Of a DNA stretch of 64,000 nucleotides, positions 46,935 to 57,810 are shown in pieces (positions within the stretch are counted from its first letter, which is position 1; each line of letters starts with the position of its first letter). Made by a program: the position numbers and the translations under genes. Source of the DNA: Phoenix dactylifera (taxonomy: Eukaryota > Streptophyta > Magnoliopsida > Arecales > Arecaceae); contig NW_024067689.1 of assembly GCF_009389715.1 (NCBI RefSeq), forward strand, positions 992,001 through 1,056,000. Reading direction: 5' to 3'. Below the pieces are notes generated by a model. It was not told the DNA's origin. It was given only the letters and a program-made list of their open reading frames with translations, and made no database searches.

Positions 46935-47560
46935 CCACAACAAAAGATCCCATGATTGTAGAGTGTAGAATAATAGAAATGGGTCCCAATGATTATTGAG
47001 AGATGAGAGCACATGTGCTTGACTAGGTTGCCCAATACAAATATGAAAAAAGGATCCCATAATTGTATGAGCACATGCATAAAAATTGATTCCAATGATT
47101 GTGGAGAGATGACAATGCACATGCTTGACTTAGTTGCCTAATAGGTTAGAAACAATGACTTGATCTTCTTTATTTTATTCCTTAATAAAATATAGTCTCA
47201 TACAATACAAATTTCATAACTTCTAGGACAGTTAGAAATACAAATCTTATAATCTTAGGAATAGCTATAATATATGTATAATAATGAGAGTCAACAGTAA
47301 AAAAATTTCATGATCATAAGAGAGCACAAATATGAAAATGGATCTCAATGATTGTTCATAGTTGTGAAGTGCACAAATATGAAAATAAATCCCAATGATT
47401 ATGGAGAGATGAGAGTGCACTTACTTGATTAGGTTGCCTAATAAAGATATGGAAAAGAATCCCATAATTGTAAAAAGAACAAGAATTGAAATGGATCCCA
47501 ATAATTGTAGAGAGATGATAGTGCATATGCTTGACTTGGTCAAATAATATCCCCACTATT
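46935..47560. repeat. Degenerate tandem repeat of GATCCCAATGATTGT words
   Basis: Units of roughly 100-130 bp recur, each with GATCCCATAATTGT, TCCCAATGATTATGGAGAGATG and GCACATGCTTGACTTAGTTG-like words in order. The copies are diverged and unevenly spaced. No coding content. Confidence 0.65.
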
Positions 47561-48662
47561 TCAAGAACATGGTATATCTATAGTCATGAAAACTATAGAG
47601 AAGACCAATACCATAACATGCACATTTGAAGCACATAAAATATCTATTTGTCTACAAAGGTGATGAAAATCTGTTTTTCAATCATCAAAACAAACCACCT
47701 TCTAATCTATAGCTTCCTCTATATAGCTCTCTTTAAACCATGCTCCTGTATTTAATTTGTCCCATGATATGACCCACACGAACTCTTTAGAATATCTGAT
47801 GCCCAGCTAATTACGGTTATGCAACTTGATGCACAAAGTAGAACAACATCCTTCAACCTTTGGTGACAAGCCTGCTCCACCAAGATGCCTTTGAAGTACT
47901 TGATGCTTATATAGTTAGTTATTGCAACCATAACCTTATCTAGATCGCTACCAAGTAATCTACTTGCACATTTTTATTCTTTAATGGCAATCCTTACAGA
48001 AAACCATAATACAATTTTACTTGAAGTTTTGAGCCTCATCCCTACAAGTGCAAAATATAAGGTTATATCAATTTGTCATTTGTGTTTTTAAAAGTTATAC
48101 TATCTAAAAGGATGCAACTATGTATTGTTTAAGCTTCAGGATAGCAAATGTAGTATAAGAACATAATACCTTTATCGAAAAATTGATGGAATACTTGGCG
48201 AATGACGATCCATAAAGCCGATCCCAAATAGTTGGAAAAGGTTGGAGGTTATGGTTATGGTAAATAATTGGTGCAATTCATCAACTCCTGCCAAAGATCC
48301 ATATCTGCAACACCTGAAGGCCATTTTGAAAAAATATATATGATTTTCCTATCAGAATAAAAGATAAATGTTGAAACATTAGAATGGCACAGCAGAAAAG
48401 GAAAAAAGTTGTAAGGTTCCAAATGTACATATACAATATTTACAATGATAACTTCTATAACTACTAGACACTCCCAAAACTATAAGGGGGTCAAATAATT
48501 CTCTTAAATACCAAAAACATTAATGATAGATATACATAATCTTTAATACCTGGTGACTGAAGGACTCTCCTTTTTGGCATTCCTTCTGAGAATAAACTTG
48601 TAATGTAAGCAACAACACATTGTCATGTGTCATCCCAACTAAGTTTGCAACAAAACAAGAAG
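47561..48662. other. Gene-free spacer with a possible LINE tail
   Basis: At about 48165-48265 the sequence reads like the 3' tail of plant RTE-type or related retroposons (GCCGATCCCAAATAGTTGG followed by a GGTTATGG tail, plus orientation). No ORF or target duplication was found. The rest is AT-rich and unremarkable. Confidence 0.4.
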
Positions 48663-51600
48663 TCAAGAGATCACTGAGCTAACTTGGGAATTTTGGATGA
48701 AGAACAGAAATCTTGATATGGTTTGTAATTTTCCTGCCACTTTGAAAGCTCTCTTTAAGCACTCGTAAATTTTCTGCTCAGCTGACTGAAACACCATGTT
48801 GAATGGCTCAAAATCCAACCTTATGGGGCTTAGATCAAGCATTTGAGGCCCAGATGAAACATGTCCAGAATTTGGATTGCACTTTTTTTCTATAATTCCA
48901 CAAATGAATGTGTCAAATTTTTCAACTTTATTACGCAGTTTGCAGTTTCGCATCATGTGACCCGTTTGTGCTAGCTCTTCTTTTATGGCATGTGTAGCAA
49001 TACCACTGGTTCCTCCATTGCAAGTTGATTTATTACCAACTTCTGCAGGTTCATACACGAAAAAAGGCTTCTCACCTTGCTGCTCTTGTGAAGCTCCCCA
49101 TCCATTTCAATTACCAATATCAACAACAAACATTTCAGGGCAAACATGTTCAAGAATTGATCTGCACTGAAGGGTCAATGGGTCATCATCTTGCTCATCT
49201 ATTGCATCAGGCCTGTCAATCTGTTGAAGTGCAAGAAGCACTGAAAGCGGTAGCACCGGGCCAACAAGAACCTCCCCAGGAGATGCTTTGCTTGACCACT
49301 TCTCACTTCTTATTGAAGGTTTCCCCACAAAAAAAGGTAGCAACCTATTGTGAGGCAAACAGCTAGGAACTTCTAAGAATTCAAAGGAGGAATCACGCTG
49401 ATTTCCAAATAAATCTGAGTATTTTTTAAAGACCAAAGGTAAAAGATCTGCCCGAACACATGATAATACTCTTCGAGATGCAATTTCAAATATGCTGGTT
49501 GGTATGCTGGCATCACTTACAAAATCAGAAATTGAGACATTAGAGAACTTCAAACTGTTGCTAATAAGTTCCTCTATATCATGACTGAGGGAAACTTTGT
49601 TAGTTTCCTTATGATTTGAAAGAGAATTCTGCATAACCAAAGCATTAAAAAGATTGCTCTTTATATAGTCATAAAGATAAAATATCTTAAAGAAATTATA
49701 TCTGTTAAATACTGCATCATCCTCACTCATCCAATATACAATCGAATCCTTGAACTCCAAAGTTTCTGGCTTTTCACCAGATAAGTTCCATGAAGAATCA
49801 TATCTTTGAATCTCCAACCTACCAGGCAATGTAAGTCTAATTAAAGAAAAGCCTGCAGACTTTGAATGTCTATTCAAGAGATGACTCAGGACAACACAAA
49901 AGCCCACAACCACGTCCTTCCTCTGTTGCCATTCAGCACTTTTGGAACCATTCGCCTTATAAAATCTCTCTCTTACAATGTTGTCACCAGAACTAAACGG
50001 CCTAGCCGACAGAAAGACGTGAACGAAGATCCCAAGCATAAAGCAAAGAATTACTGAGAGTTCCTTTCTCCTTGAGCCCATAGCAAAACAGATTAAATGT
50101 GAAGCCCAATAATCCCACATCGGAAAGACTCGTTTCAGAGCCTGAGCATATAAGGCGGGTGTCTCCAAATCCTGCAGACGCGTTTTAGGAGGAAAACAAA
50201 ACCGGAGAGGGGTGAAGGACGCTTGCGTGAAGTTCTGAAACCGGACAATATATGGCAGGGGAGCTCCGTGTTCCTCCCTCATGTGGCCCCCACGTGGGCA
50301 CTAGGTGCCTCACATGCCCCGTGCAGGCGGGGGCGTAACATTTTGGTATTAGAGCCGATGACGGCTCTTGTCCGATGGTGGAAAGGGTGTGAAGCCCAAT
50401 AATCCCACATCGGAAAGACTCGTTCCAGAACCTGGGCGTATGAGGCGGGTGTCTCCAAATCCTGCAGACGCGTTTTGGGAGGAAAACAAAACCGGGGAGG
50501 GGTGAAAGATGCTTGCGTGAAGCCTCAGAACCGGACAATATCTGGCAGGGGAGCCTCGTATTTCCCCCCTCATGTGGCCCTCACGTGGGTACTAGGTGCC
50601 TCACGTGCCCCGCGGAGGCGGGGGCGTGACACTAAACTCATTACTCAATAATAAACCTGCCAAGATGGCATATCCCGAGTTCGAGGCCCACTTATACTCA
50701 TCCTCAGACGGCCTCAATTCTGACAATTTAAACATTGCAACATAAGAAGGGTGCTCGAGACTGTGATCCCATGGCAAGATGGGAAACAATGGTTGCCGTG
50801 CATCAAAAAGAAACAACTGGCGTTCAGTCACTACTGATATATGGAAATCATTGAATCCAGCCCAGCAAAAAGCAAGGATTCTGTCATTCTTTTCCAATAA
50901 AGGTGCAAGAGAGTAGGAACCAAGCATCTCAATTTTAACCAGCACTTTGTGTTCAGTCTCTTTCTTGAACCTCAGATCAACCATAACAACAGCAGTAGAA
51001 CAAGCAATAATCAAAATCTCAGGCTGCCCACCATACCCGCAGCTCAACCACTTCCCTGGATCAACGCCTAATGTAACCCTAACCATGCGGCCACGCTTAG
51101 AATTAAGATTAAACCAATAAAGATCACCACTTTCTAACAAAGCGACGCTCTCCTCCGGGATATGAGGGCTCCAGCAAGCATGCACCACTGAACTCTTAAA
51201 CCCTTGCTTCGCCAGAGGAACCAAGAACGGCCTCTCCCGACCAGAATCCGAATTCCTAGTTTCAACCCTAAACCAATTCACGGAGTACAAAGTGGTGGCA
51301 ATCGAGAAACCCTCGGTAAGGGGTTTACCTGTGGATGCCGAATCGGCCGCCGGCGACCAGGACGACGATGGCGCGGCCGACGCCGAAATCTTCAAGATCC
51401 GATGGCAGGGATGCTTGAACCCTTTCTTCTGTCTGAAGACATCCCCATCTCGATCAACCCTAATCTCCGGCGTCGGTCCTTTAAAAGAAAGACCTACGTA
51501 ACCAATCAAGTCGGCGTTTTTCCCGGTTGGGAAGAAGAGAACCATGGAGGAGCCGTCGCGGCAGCGGAGGGCGTGGAGGTTGTTGGAGGGGATGGGGTCG

Positions 51601-51908
51601 CCGCCGCCGCAGCCGGACGGGGAGGAGAGGAGGTCGGCGACGAGGGAGTCCTGGGCGGCAGAGGGGAGGAAGCCGGCGGTGGCGGTGCGCCCGAAGAAGG
51701 AGCGGACGCCGTCGACGAGGGCAGAGGGGGGAAGAGGGGGAGGGATTTGGAGGGCGAGGGAGCGGGAGGAAAGGAGGAGGAGAGGGGGAGAAGAGGGAAA
51801 GAAGAGGAGGGGACGGAGAGGCTTGGAGAAAGCGCCGGAGAGGAGGGTTGGGGCGGCGAAGACGGTGGCGATGGGCCAGAAGGACCGCCAGCCGTCGGAG
51901 AAGTCCAT
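48663..51908 (-). pseudogene. Decayed TAF1C-like gene (tentative RNA polymerase I factor)
   Basis: A long coding region on the minus strand starts at the ATG at 51908 with MDFSDGWRSFWPI and stays open for 424 codons to 50637. The family call (plant TAF1C-like, WD-repeat-type proteins of the rRNA transcription machinery) rests on remembered resemblance of MDFSD-W-S-WPI, the YAWDL phrase and the EWQQRKDVVVGF phrase, and is tentative. Three independent lesions break it: a miniature LTR retrotransposon (50098-50631) in the codon after NEF; a frameshift at about 50000-50012, between the YGLKEKG...LSV frame and the SARPFSSGD frame; and an in-frame TGA at 49107-49109, after which the frame continues (GWGASQEQQGEKPFFVYEP) to 48663. 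Upstream of the ATG a duplicated MDFSD-coding unit begins with GTG. Unless another copy exists elsewhere, the locus is dead. Confidence 0.75.
50098..50631 (+). mobile_element. Complete TRIM/SMART-type miniature LTR retrotransposon
   Basis: Two direct repeats of about 243 bp (50098-50340 and 50388-50631) begin TGTGAAGCCCAATAATCCCA and end GGCGTAACA or GGCGTGACA. Only 47 bp lie between them: a primer-binding site TTGGTATTAGAGCC, one mismatch from the usual initiator-Met tRNA complement, and a purine-rich GGTGGAAAGGG directly before the second repeat. The flanks are TTAAA and CTAAA, a 5-bp duplication with one change. No protein is encoded. It sits inside the coding sequence of the TAF1C-like gene, and its removal with one duplication copy restores the local reading. 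The left edge is good to 1-2 bp. Confidence 0.85.
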
Positions 51909-52416
51909 GGCCGACCGCCGGTCGTCGGAGAAGTCCACAGCGGAGAGGAGGGTAAAACACTATTCGATGGTCGGGCTGAGAAATAGGGTTTCCGAGGGAA
52001 AGGGCCGCACGGCCCATATAGATTAAGGCCCTGTTTGGAGGAGCTGTTGGCAGTAGAGCTGTTAGAAGTAAAGCTATTTGAAGCAGAGCTGTTATAAAAA
52101 GCTGTTTGCTGTTTGATAACTACATTTCTAAAGTGCTGTGGCACTTTAACATTTGTTTGGTAAACAATTGAGAAAGTATTTTTCTATGACAAAATGACCA
52201 TAAAGGACATTACTAGTATTATACAATACTGCATAATAAAATATAATATATATTAATACATAAATATATGATATAGTATAATATTAATGTAATGTAACAT
52301 AATATTATTATAATATAGTACTATAAAATTATATACTATAAAATAATAATTTAATATAATATTAAATTATTTAACATAACATAATATTATATTATATTAT
52401 ATTTATAGTATAATAC

Positions 52417-53144
52417 TGTTACGGGGGAACTTAGCCACCATGCCCCACGTGACCGGCACGCGCGCCCAGGAAGACTACGGCTGCCCCTTGATCCAGCAAT
52501 CCGACCTCGGGTCGGATATCTTCGGCTCCGCAGCCCGACCCCGAGTCGGCTGCCCCTTGATCCAGCAATCCGACCTCGGGTCGGATATCTTCGGCTCCGC
52601 AGCCCGACCCCGAGTCGGCTGCCCCTTGATCCAGCAATCCGACCCCAAGTCGGCAATCTCTTGACAACAACAGACTGTTCCCCTGAGGCACGCCGCGGCC
52701 CCCTGCTCCACTACTCCCTGCAACGGCCGTATCCGGCGCTGCCCCACGATCCCCTGTAACAGCCGTACAAAGCGGAGCTCCACTACGCCCTGCCATGGCC
52801 GTACCCGGCGCTGCCCCACGACGCCCTGTAACGACCATGTCAGTGGCAACCCCATCGTGCCACACGATGACCAATCCCCAAAGAAACCCCCCAGCCTGAT
52901 ATATATGCGGCTGGGGGGAAGGGGAGGGTAAGCAAGATTTTCCAGAGTATTATCTTACCTGCTACCTCTTCTTCTCCTTCGATCTCCCCTAACTTGATCG
53001 TCGGAGGGCCCCCACTACCCCGGTGGTGGTGCGAGGCTTGCTTGCAGGTCTCCCGGCGGAAGGCGGAGCGCAACCGAAGTAATTCCAAGGGAACCCCATT
53101 CACACCGCTGTGCCAATCGTTCTCGGTTTGGACCCCCAGCAACA
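52417..53144 (+). repeat. 5' LTR of the Tat-like element
   Basis: Starts TGTTACGGGGGAAC and ends CCCAGCAACA. It contains two full and one partial copy of a 69-bp unit (from about 52482; words CCGACCTCGGGTCGG and CCGACCCCGAGTCGG that can pair), a CCAAT at 52871 and a TATATAT at 52900-52906 that probably marks the U3 promoter. Confidence 0.92.
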
Positions 53145-53165
53145 GTTGGCGCTAGAGGAAGGGCC
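53145..53165 (+). other. Primer-binding site region
   Basis: GTTGGCGCTAGAGGAAGGG follows the 5' LTR directly. Its position fits a tRNA primer-binding site; the matching tRNA was not determined. Confidence 0.55.
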
Positions 53166-53185
53166 CGGATCTCAGAGCGATCGTA

Positions 53186-55504
53186 ATGGCACGGCGAGGT
53201 GGTCGTGGAGCTTCCAATGCTCCCGGTCGCGGGGCCTCTCGCGCCTCTGGCCGGGAGGCCGCTGCATCTCCAACACACTCTCAGCAACACTCCACCGCCC
53301 CACCGCCCATTCAGACGGTCGAAGCCGCCCAGTTCGACCAGCTAACCCAGCAGGTTCGCACCCTCGCGGAGGCGGTGCAGAATCTGCAGGGTGCAATGTC
53401 CCGGGCGCCGCAGCGGGCTCAGGAGCCGCCGCTGCCTGAGCGTTCGCCTGTCCTCCTCAACCCGCGCTCCTTCCTCTCCCATGGGGAGGAGCGCCGGCGC
53501 GAGGAGGATTCTCGAGCACGCTCCATTCTGCCGGGACCTTCCCACCGGAGCTGCGCGGGGTACGAGAGGCGGGCCCGGGCGCGTTCCCAGACCCCCCAGT
53601 CCTCGAGGAACCCGCGCTCCAGTTGGTCCCCCTCTCGCCGCTCCTTGTCTCCCACCCACCGGTCGCGCTCCCTGGACCGGCGGGTGGACGATCTCCACCG
53701 ACAACTCCAGGTCCTGAAGGGCCATTCCAAAGATCCCTTCGCCGACTTAGAGATCTCCTTCCAGCCGGCGCTTGCCTCAAGGATCCTGCGGACCCCGAAT
53801 CCGCCGGGGTTCAAAATGCCGGCGATCGAGCCCTATGACGGGGCGGCGGACCCACGGGATCACGTCGAGAGTTTCAGGACCCTTATGCTCCTCCACGGAG
53901 CATCAGATCCCCTTCTCTGCAAGGCTTTCCCGGCAACCCTTCGTGGCCCGGCGAGGGCGTGGTTCGCCGGGCTGGAGGCTGACTCAATCCGGTCCTTCGA
54001 CCAGTTCACCCGCCTCTTCATCACTCATTTCGCCGTCAGTAGCCGGCGGCGACTGGTCTCCGACTCCCTCTTTGATGTCCGGCAAAACGAGGGAGAAAGC
54101 CTGCGGGATTATCTTACCCGCTTCAACAGGGCTACGCTGGAGGTCCGGAACCTGAGTCAGGAGGTAGCTCTTTCAGCCCTGAAGCGTGGCTTCCGGAAGG
54201 GCAGACTCACCTTCTCCCTGGACAAACGCCTGCCGCGGAGCTTCCCAGAGCTGTTGTCCCGGGCGAACCAGTATGCGGACGCCGAGGAGGCGGCCGCCCA
54301 CCGGAGCAAGGAGGCCGTCGAGATCCCTCCAAAGCTTGGGAAGAAAAGGCGGAAAGAGGCACGCCAGAGGAGGAGCCCGACGCCCCAGCGTCGGCGCAGA
54401 AGCCCGTCGCCGGCGAAGAACCACGGCGCCCCACGCCCTCGTTCTCCGCCCCGACGTTTCAACCGGTACACCCCTCTCCTGACTCCCCGGGCCCAGATCC
54501 TTATGGAGATCAAGGGGCGGGAGGACCTCCCGGCCCCGAGACAGATGCAGAGGATACCTGGGAAGAGGCCCTCCCGGGCGTACTGTGAGTACCACCGAGA
54601 CCACGGCCACGACACAGAGGACCGCTTCCAGCTTCGGGACGAGATCGAGGCTCTCATCCGTCGGGGGCGTCTCGGTCGATATGTGAGCGACCGACGTCCC
54701 CCCGCAGACCCGCGTCCGGCCGACCCGGCTCCTCCAGAGCCTCGGGAGCAGAATCGACCCGTTGCGGGGGTGATCCACACTATCACTGGGGGCTGCCCCC
54801 GGCCCGTGAGGAACGCAGGGGGCTCGACGGAGGCGTCAGGGGCGGCCGTCGCAAAGAGGCAGAGGGTCGGCAATGTAATCACCTTTTGTGATGAGGATGT
54901 AAAGGGGGTTCAGACCCCCCACGATGACGCCATGGTGATCTCCCTCACTACGGCAAACTATGATGTAAGGCGTGTTCTTGTGGATAGTGGAAGCTCAGCT
55001 GATATCTTGTTTTACGAGGCCTTCCAAAAGATGGGCTTGTCCAGACAATTGTTGCACAAAATATCCACCCCGCTCATAGGATTCACCGGTGACGCTGTCC
55101 CGGCGGAAGGTGTCGTTGAGCTGCCTGTGACTGCGAGCGTCGCACCCGCAGAAGCCACGGTGCGACTCGGGTTCTTGGTCGTCCGTGTTCCCTCGGCCTA
55201 CAACGCTATCCTCGGACGACCCGGACTGAACGCCCTTCGCGCGGTGGTCTCTACGTACCACTTGCTCATGCGGTTCCCCACGGCGGTCGGGATCGGAGAG
55301 GTCCGAGGCGACCAACCGACCGCACGGCAATGTTTCCTAGCGACCCTCAAAGGGAAGAAGCCCGCAGAAGCCCTAAGCGTCGTTCTCCTTAATTGCATTC
55401 TTCGTGCAGGACACTCCGGGCGGCATGTATCCCGCGGCCCACATATCTCCGTACGCGTCCAGGCCGCATCCGCCTCGAAGAACGCGCGTATCGCGGCCGC
55501 TTAA
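53186..55504 (+). CDS. Gag-protease polyprotein of the Tat-like retrotransposon, 772 aa
   Basis: Structural and protease part of the retrotransposon. The N-terminus is basic and disordered, followed by a short coiled region. The retrotransposon gag domain (about 215-370) has AWFAGL and the FTRLFITHFAVSSRRR and YLTRFNRATLEV phrases. A zinc-knuckle-like Cys/His cluster with CEYHRDHGH lies at about 467-475. The aspartic protease domain has DSGSS beginning at Asp600 and the ILGRPGLNALRAV phrase near its end. The frame is open throughout and the ATG at 53186 lies 41 nt after the LTR, as usual. The frame stops soon after the protease, and no reverse transcriptase follows in any frame. The product could package RNA and mature itself but not copy or integrate it. 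Confidence 0.93.
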   Translation: MARRGGRGASNAPGRGASRASGREAAASPTHSQQHSTAPPPIQTVEAAQFDQLTQQVRTLAEAVQNLQGAMSRAPQRAQEPPLPERSPVLLNPRSFLSHGEERRREEDSRARSILPGPSHRSCAGYERRARARSQTPQSSRNPRSSWSPSRRSLSPTHRSRSLDRRVDDLHRQLQVLKGHSKDPFADLEISFQPALASRILRTPNPPGFKMPAIEPYDGAADPRDHVESFRTLMLLHGASDPLLCKAFPATLRGPARAWFAGLEADSIRSFDQFTRLFITHFAVSSRRRLVSDSLFDVRQNEGESLRDYLTRFNRATLEVRNLSQEVALSALKRGFRKGRLTFSLDKRLPRSFPELLSRANQYADAEEAAAHRSKEAVEIPPKLGKKRRKEARQRRSPTPQRRRRSPSPAKNHGAPRPRSPPRRFNRYTPLLTPRAQILMEIKGREDLPAPRQMQRIPGKRPSRAYCEYHRDHGHDTEDRFQLRDEIEALIRRGRLGRYVSDRRPPADPRPADPAPPEPREQNRPVAGVIHTITGGCPRPVRNAGGSTEASGAAVAKRQRVGNVITFCDEDVKGVQTPHDDAMVISLTTANYDVRRVLVDSGSSADILFYEAFQKMGLSRQLLHKISTPLIGFTGDAVPAEGVVELPVTASVAPAEATVRLGFLVVRVPSAYNAILGRPGLNALRAVVSTYHLLMRFPTAVGIGEVRGDQPTARQCFLATLKGKKPAEALSVVLLNCILRAGHSGRHVSRGPHISVRVQAASASKNARIAAA

Positions 55505-55671
55505 CTGGCATTCCTCGCAAGCAGCAACTGGCCGGTCCGATTTCCCAGGTAACGCCTCAATTAGCATTTAATGGCCTTCTGGTGTTCCCCAGGCGACGCT
55601 TCGAGAGGAGGAGAAACACGATCGCAGCTGGCCACGGAGAAACCCCGTCGAGCGGCAAGTGATAGGGGCGC

Positions 55672-57000
55672 GACCAACAAGCGGAATTCCCCGAGGCTTG
55701 GCCCTCGGATGCCAGGCTAACCCGATGATCATCCCGGGAGCAGACTAGCCTAAAGCCCCGACCGGTCGCCTCGGCTTGCGCCAGCCTTGGCCGACCAACG
55801 AGCGGAATTCCCCGAGGCTCGGTCCTCGGATGCCAGGCTAACCCGATGACCATCCCGGGAGCAGACTAGCCTGAAGCTCCGACCGGTCGCCTCGGCTTGC
55901 GCCAGCCTTGGCCGACCAACGAGCGGAATTCCCCGAGGCTCGGTCCTCGGATGCCAGGCTAACCCGATGATCATCCCGGGAGCAGACTAGCCTGAAGCCC
56001 CGACCGGTCGCCTCGGCTTGCGCCAGCCTTGGCCGACCAACGAGCGGAATTCCCCGAGGCTTGGTCCTCGGATGCCAGGCTAACCCGATGACCATCCCGG
56101 GAGCAGACTAGCCTGAAGCCCCGACCGGTCGCCTCGGCTTGCGCCAGCCTTGGCCGACCAACGAGCGGAATTCCCCGAGGCTCGGCTCGGATGCCAAGCT
56201 AACCCGATGATCATCCCGGGAGCAGACTAGCCTGAAGCCCCGACCGGTTGCCTCGGCTTGCGCCAGCCTTGGCCGACCAACGAGCGGAATTCCCCGAGGC
56301 TCGGCCCTCGGATGCCAGGCTAACCTGATGATCATCCCGGGAGCAGACTAGCCTGAAGCCCCGACCGGTCGCCTCGGCTTGCGCCAGCCTTGGCCGACCA
56401 ACGAGCGGAATTCCCCGAGGCTCGGCCCTCGGATGCCAGGCTAACCCGATGATCATTCCGGGAGCAGACTAGCCTGAAGCCCCGACCGGTCGCCTCGGCT
56501 TGCGCCAGCCTTGGCCGACCAACGAGCGGAATTCCCCGAGGCTCGGCCCTCGGATGCCAGGCTAACCCGATGACCATCCCGGGAGCAGACTAGCCTGAAG
56601 CCCCGACCGGTCGCCTCGGCTTGCGCCAGCCTTGGCCGACCAACGAGCGGAATTCCCCAAGGCTCGGCCCTCGGATGCCAGGCTAACCCGATGATCATTC
56701 CGGGAGCAGACTAGCCTGAAGCCCCGACCGGTCGCCTCGGCTTGCGCCAGCCTTGGCCGACCAACGAGCGGAATTCCCCGAGGCTCGGCCCTCGGATGCC
56801 AGGCTAACCCGATGATCATCCCGGGAGCAGACTAGCCTGAAGCCCCGACCGGTCGCCTCGGCTTGCGCCAGCCTTGGCCGACCAACGAGCGGAATTCCCC
56901 GAGGCTCGGTCCTCGGATGCCAGGCTAACCCGATGATCATCCCGGGAGCAGACTAGCCTGAAGCCCCGACCGGTCGCCTCGGCTTGCGCCAGCCTTGGCC
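55672..57000 (+). repeat. 121-bp tandem repeat array, 11 units
   Basis: The word GACCAACGAGCGGAATTCC recurs every 121 bp (one unit is 119 bp because of a 2-bp loss near 56185). Units are highly similar, and each contains CCTCGGATGCCAGGCTAACC and TCATCCCGGGAGCAGACTAG. The repeated minus-strand ORFs of 75-98 codons are the repeat translated, not genes. It lies where the pol region would be expected. Confidence 0.93.
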
Positions 57001-57335
57001 GACCAACGAGCGGAATTTCCTGAGGCCTAACCCTCGGATGCCTGGCCTAGCGCCGGAAGAATTTCCTGAGGCCTAACCCTCGGATGCCCGGCCTAGCGCC
57101 GGAAGAATTTCCTGAGGCCTAACCCTCGGATGCCCGGCCTAGCGCCGGAAGAATTTCCTGAGGCCTAACCCTCGGATGCCTGGCCTAGCGCCGGAAGAAT
57201 TTCCTGAGGCCTAACCCTCGGATGCCTGGCCTAGCGCCGGAAGAATTTCCTGAGGCCTAACCCTCGGATGCCTGGCCTAGCGCCGGAAGAATTTCCTGAG
57301 GCCTAACCCTCGGATGCCTGGCCTAGCGCCGGAAG
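57001..57335 (+). repeat. 46-bp tandem repeat array, seven units
   Basis: AATTTCCTGAGGCCTAACCC recurs at 57014, 57060, 57106, 57152, 57198, 57244 and 57290. The unit aligns with the first 46 bp or so of the neighbouring 121-bp unit (GAATTCCCCGAGGCTCGG... CCTCGGATGCC), so the two arrays share an ancestor. Confidence 0.92.
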
Positions 57336-57339
57336 AACT

Positions 57340-57810
57340 TCAAGAGTCAGCGACGCGAGCAGCCTCAGCCTCCTCCAGGCGCGAATGAAGCTCCTGGTTG
57401 CTCGCACGAGTCCCCTCAAAGGCCGACTCCAATTCGGCCAGCTTGGCTTCAAGAGATCGGGTTCGGTTGCGGGCGTTGTCGGCCGACTGCTGGGCCTTCT
57501 CCCACCTCTCCCGGAAGTCGGCAGCCTTCCGGGACTGCTTTTCGGCCCGCTCCTCCGCCTTCCTGATCTCGCTTTCGAGACCCGAGGCAACCTTGAGTTG
57601 CTCCTGAGCCTCCAACAGTTGCCTCTCGAGGGCGGCGAAGCCGAGTGCCCGCTCTTCGGCCACCTGGAGCCTCGTCTCGAGGTCCCTGGTCGTCCTCCCC
57701 GCCGCAGCCCGGCCTCCCTCCTCTACAGCTTTCAATCGGCTCTCGGCCCTCGCCAGAAGCCTCGCCTGTTCCTCGTGGCTCTCCTCCAGGCGGATCATGT
57801 ATTGGGCGAG
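57340..57810 (-). CDS. Antisense coiled-coil ORF within the Tat-like element
   Basis: A 152-codon frame from the ATG at 57798, on the strand opposite to gag. It is almost wholly Glu/Arg/Ala/Leu-rich with heptad-like spacing (LEESHEEQARLLARAESRL, LESEIRKAEERAEKQ), so it is a predicted long coiled coil; no enzymatic motif. The frame stays open past the ATG to a splice-acceptor-like CTTAG at 57811-57815, giving LAQYMIRLEESHEEQ. It may therefore be the last exon of a larger antisense gene whose upstream exons are gone. Antisense ORFs near the 3' LTR are known in Tat-lineage elements; function unknown. Confidence 0.6.
   Translation of the reverse strand, partial: LAQYMIRLEESHEEQARLLARAESRLKAVEEGGRAAAGRTTRDLETRLQVAEERALGFAALERQLLEAQEQLKVASGLESEIRKAEERAEKQSRKAADFRERWEKAQQSADNARNRTRSLEAKLAELESAFEGTRASNQELHSRLEEAEAARVADS

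Noticed and set aside
51909-51938. Longer start for the TAF1C-like frame at 51938
   Set aside because: The codon there is GTG; it is a duplicated copy of the MDFSD-coding unit. The ATG at 51908 is the plausible start.
51204-52144. Long Gly/Arg/Glu-rich plus-strand ORFs and Pro/Ser-rich minus-strand ORFs
   Set aside because: Other-frame readings of the GC-rich 5' end of the TAF1C-like coding sequence.
55557-56940. Repeated minus-strand ORFs with GLAWHPRTEPRGIPLVGRP-like units, and the idea of a CRISPR or protein-repeat gene
   Set aside because: They are the 121-bp tandem array translated; the repeats have no unique spacers, and the setting is a plant retrotransposon.
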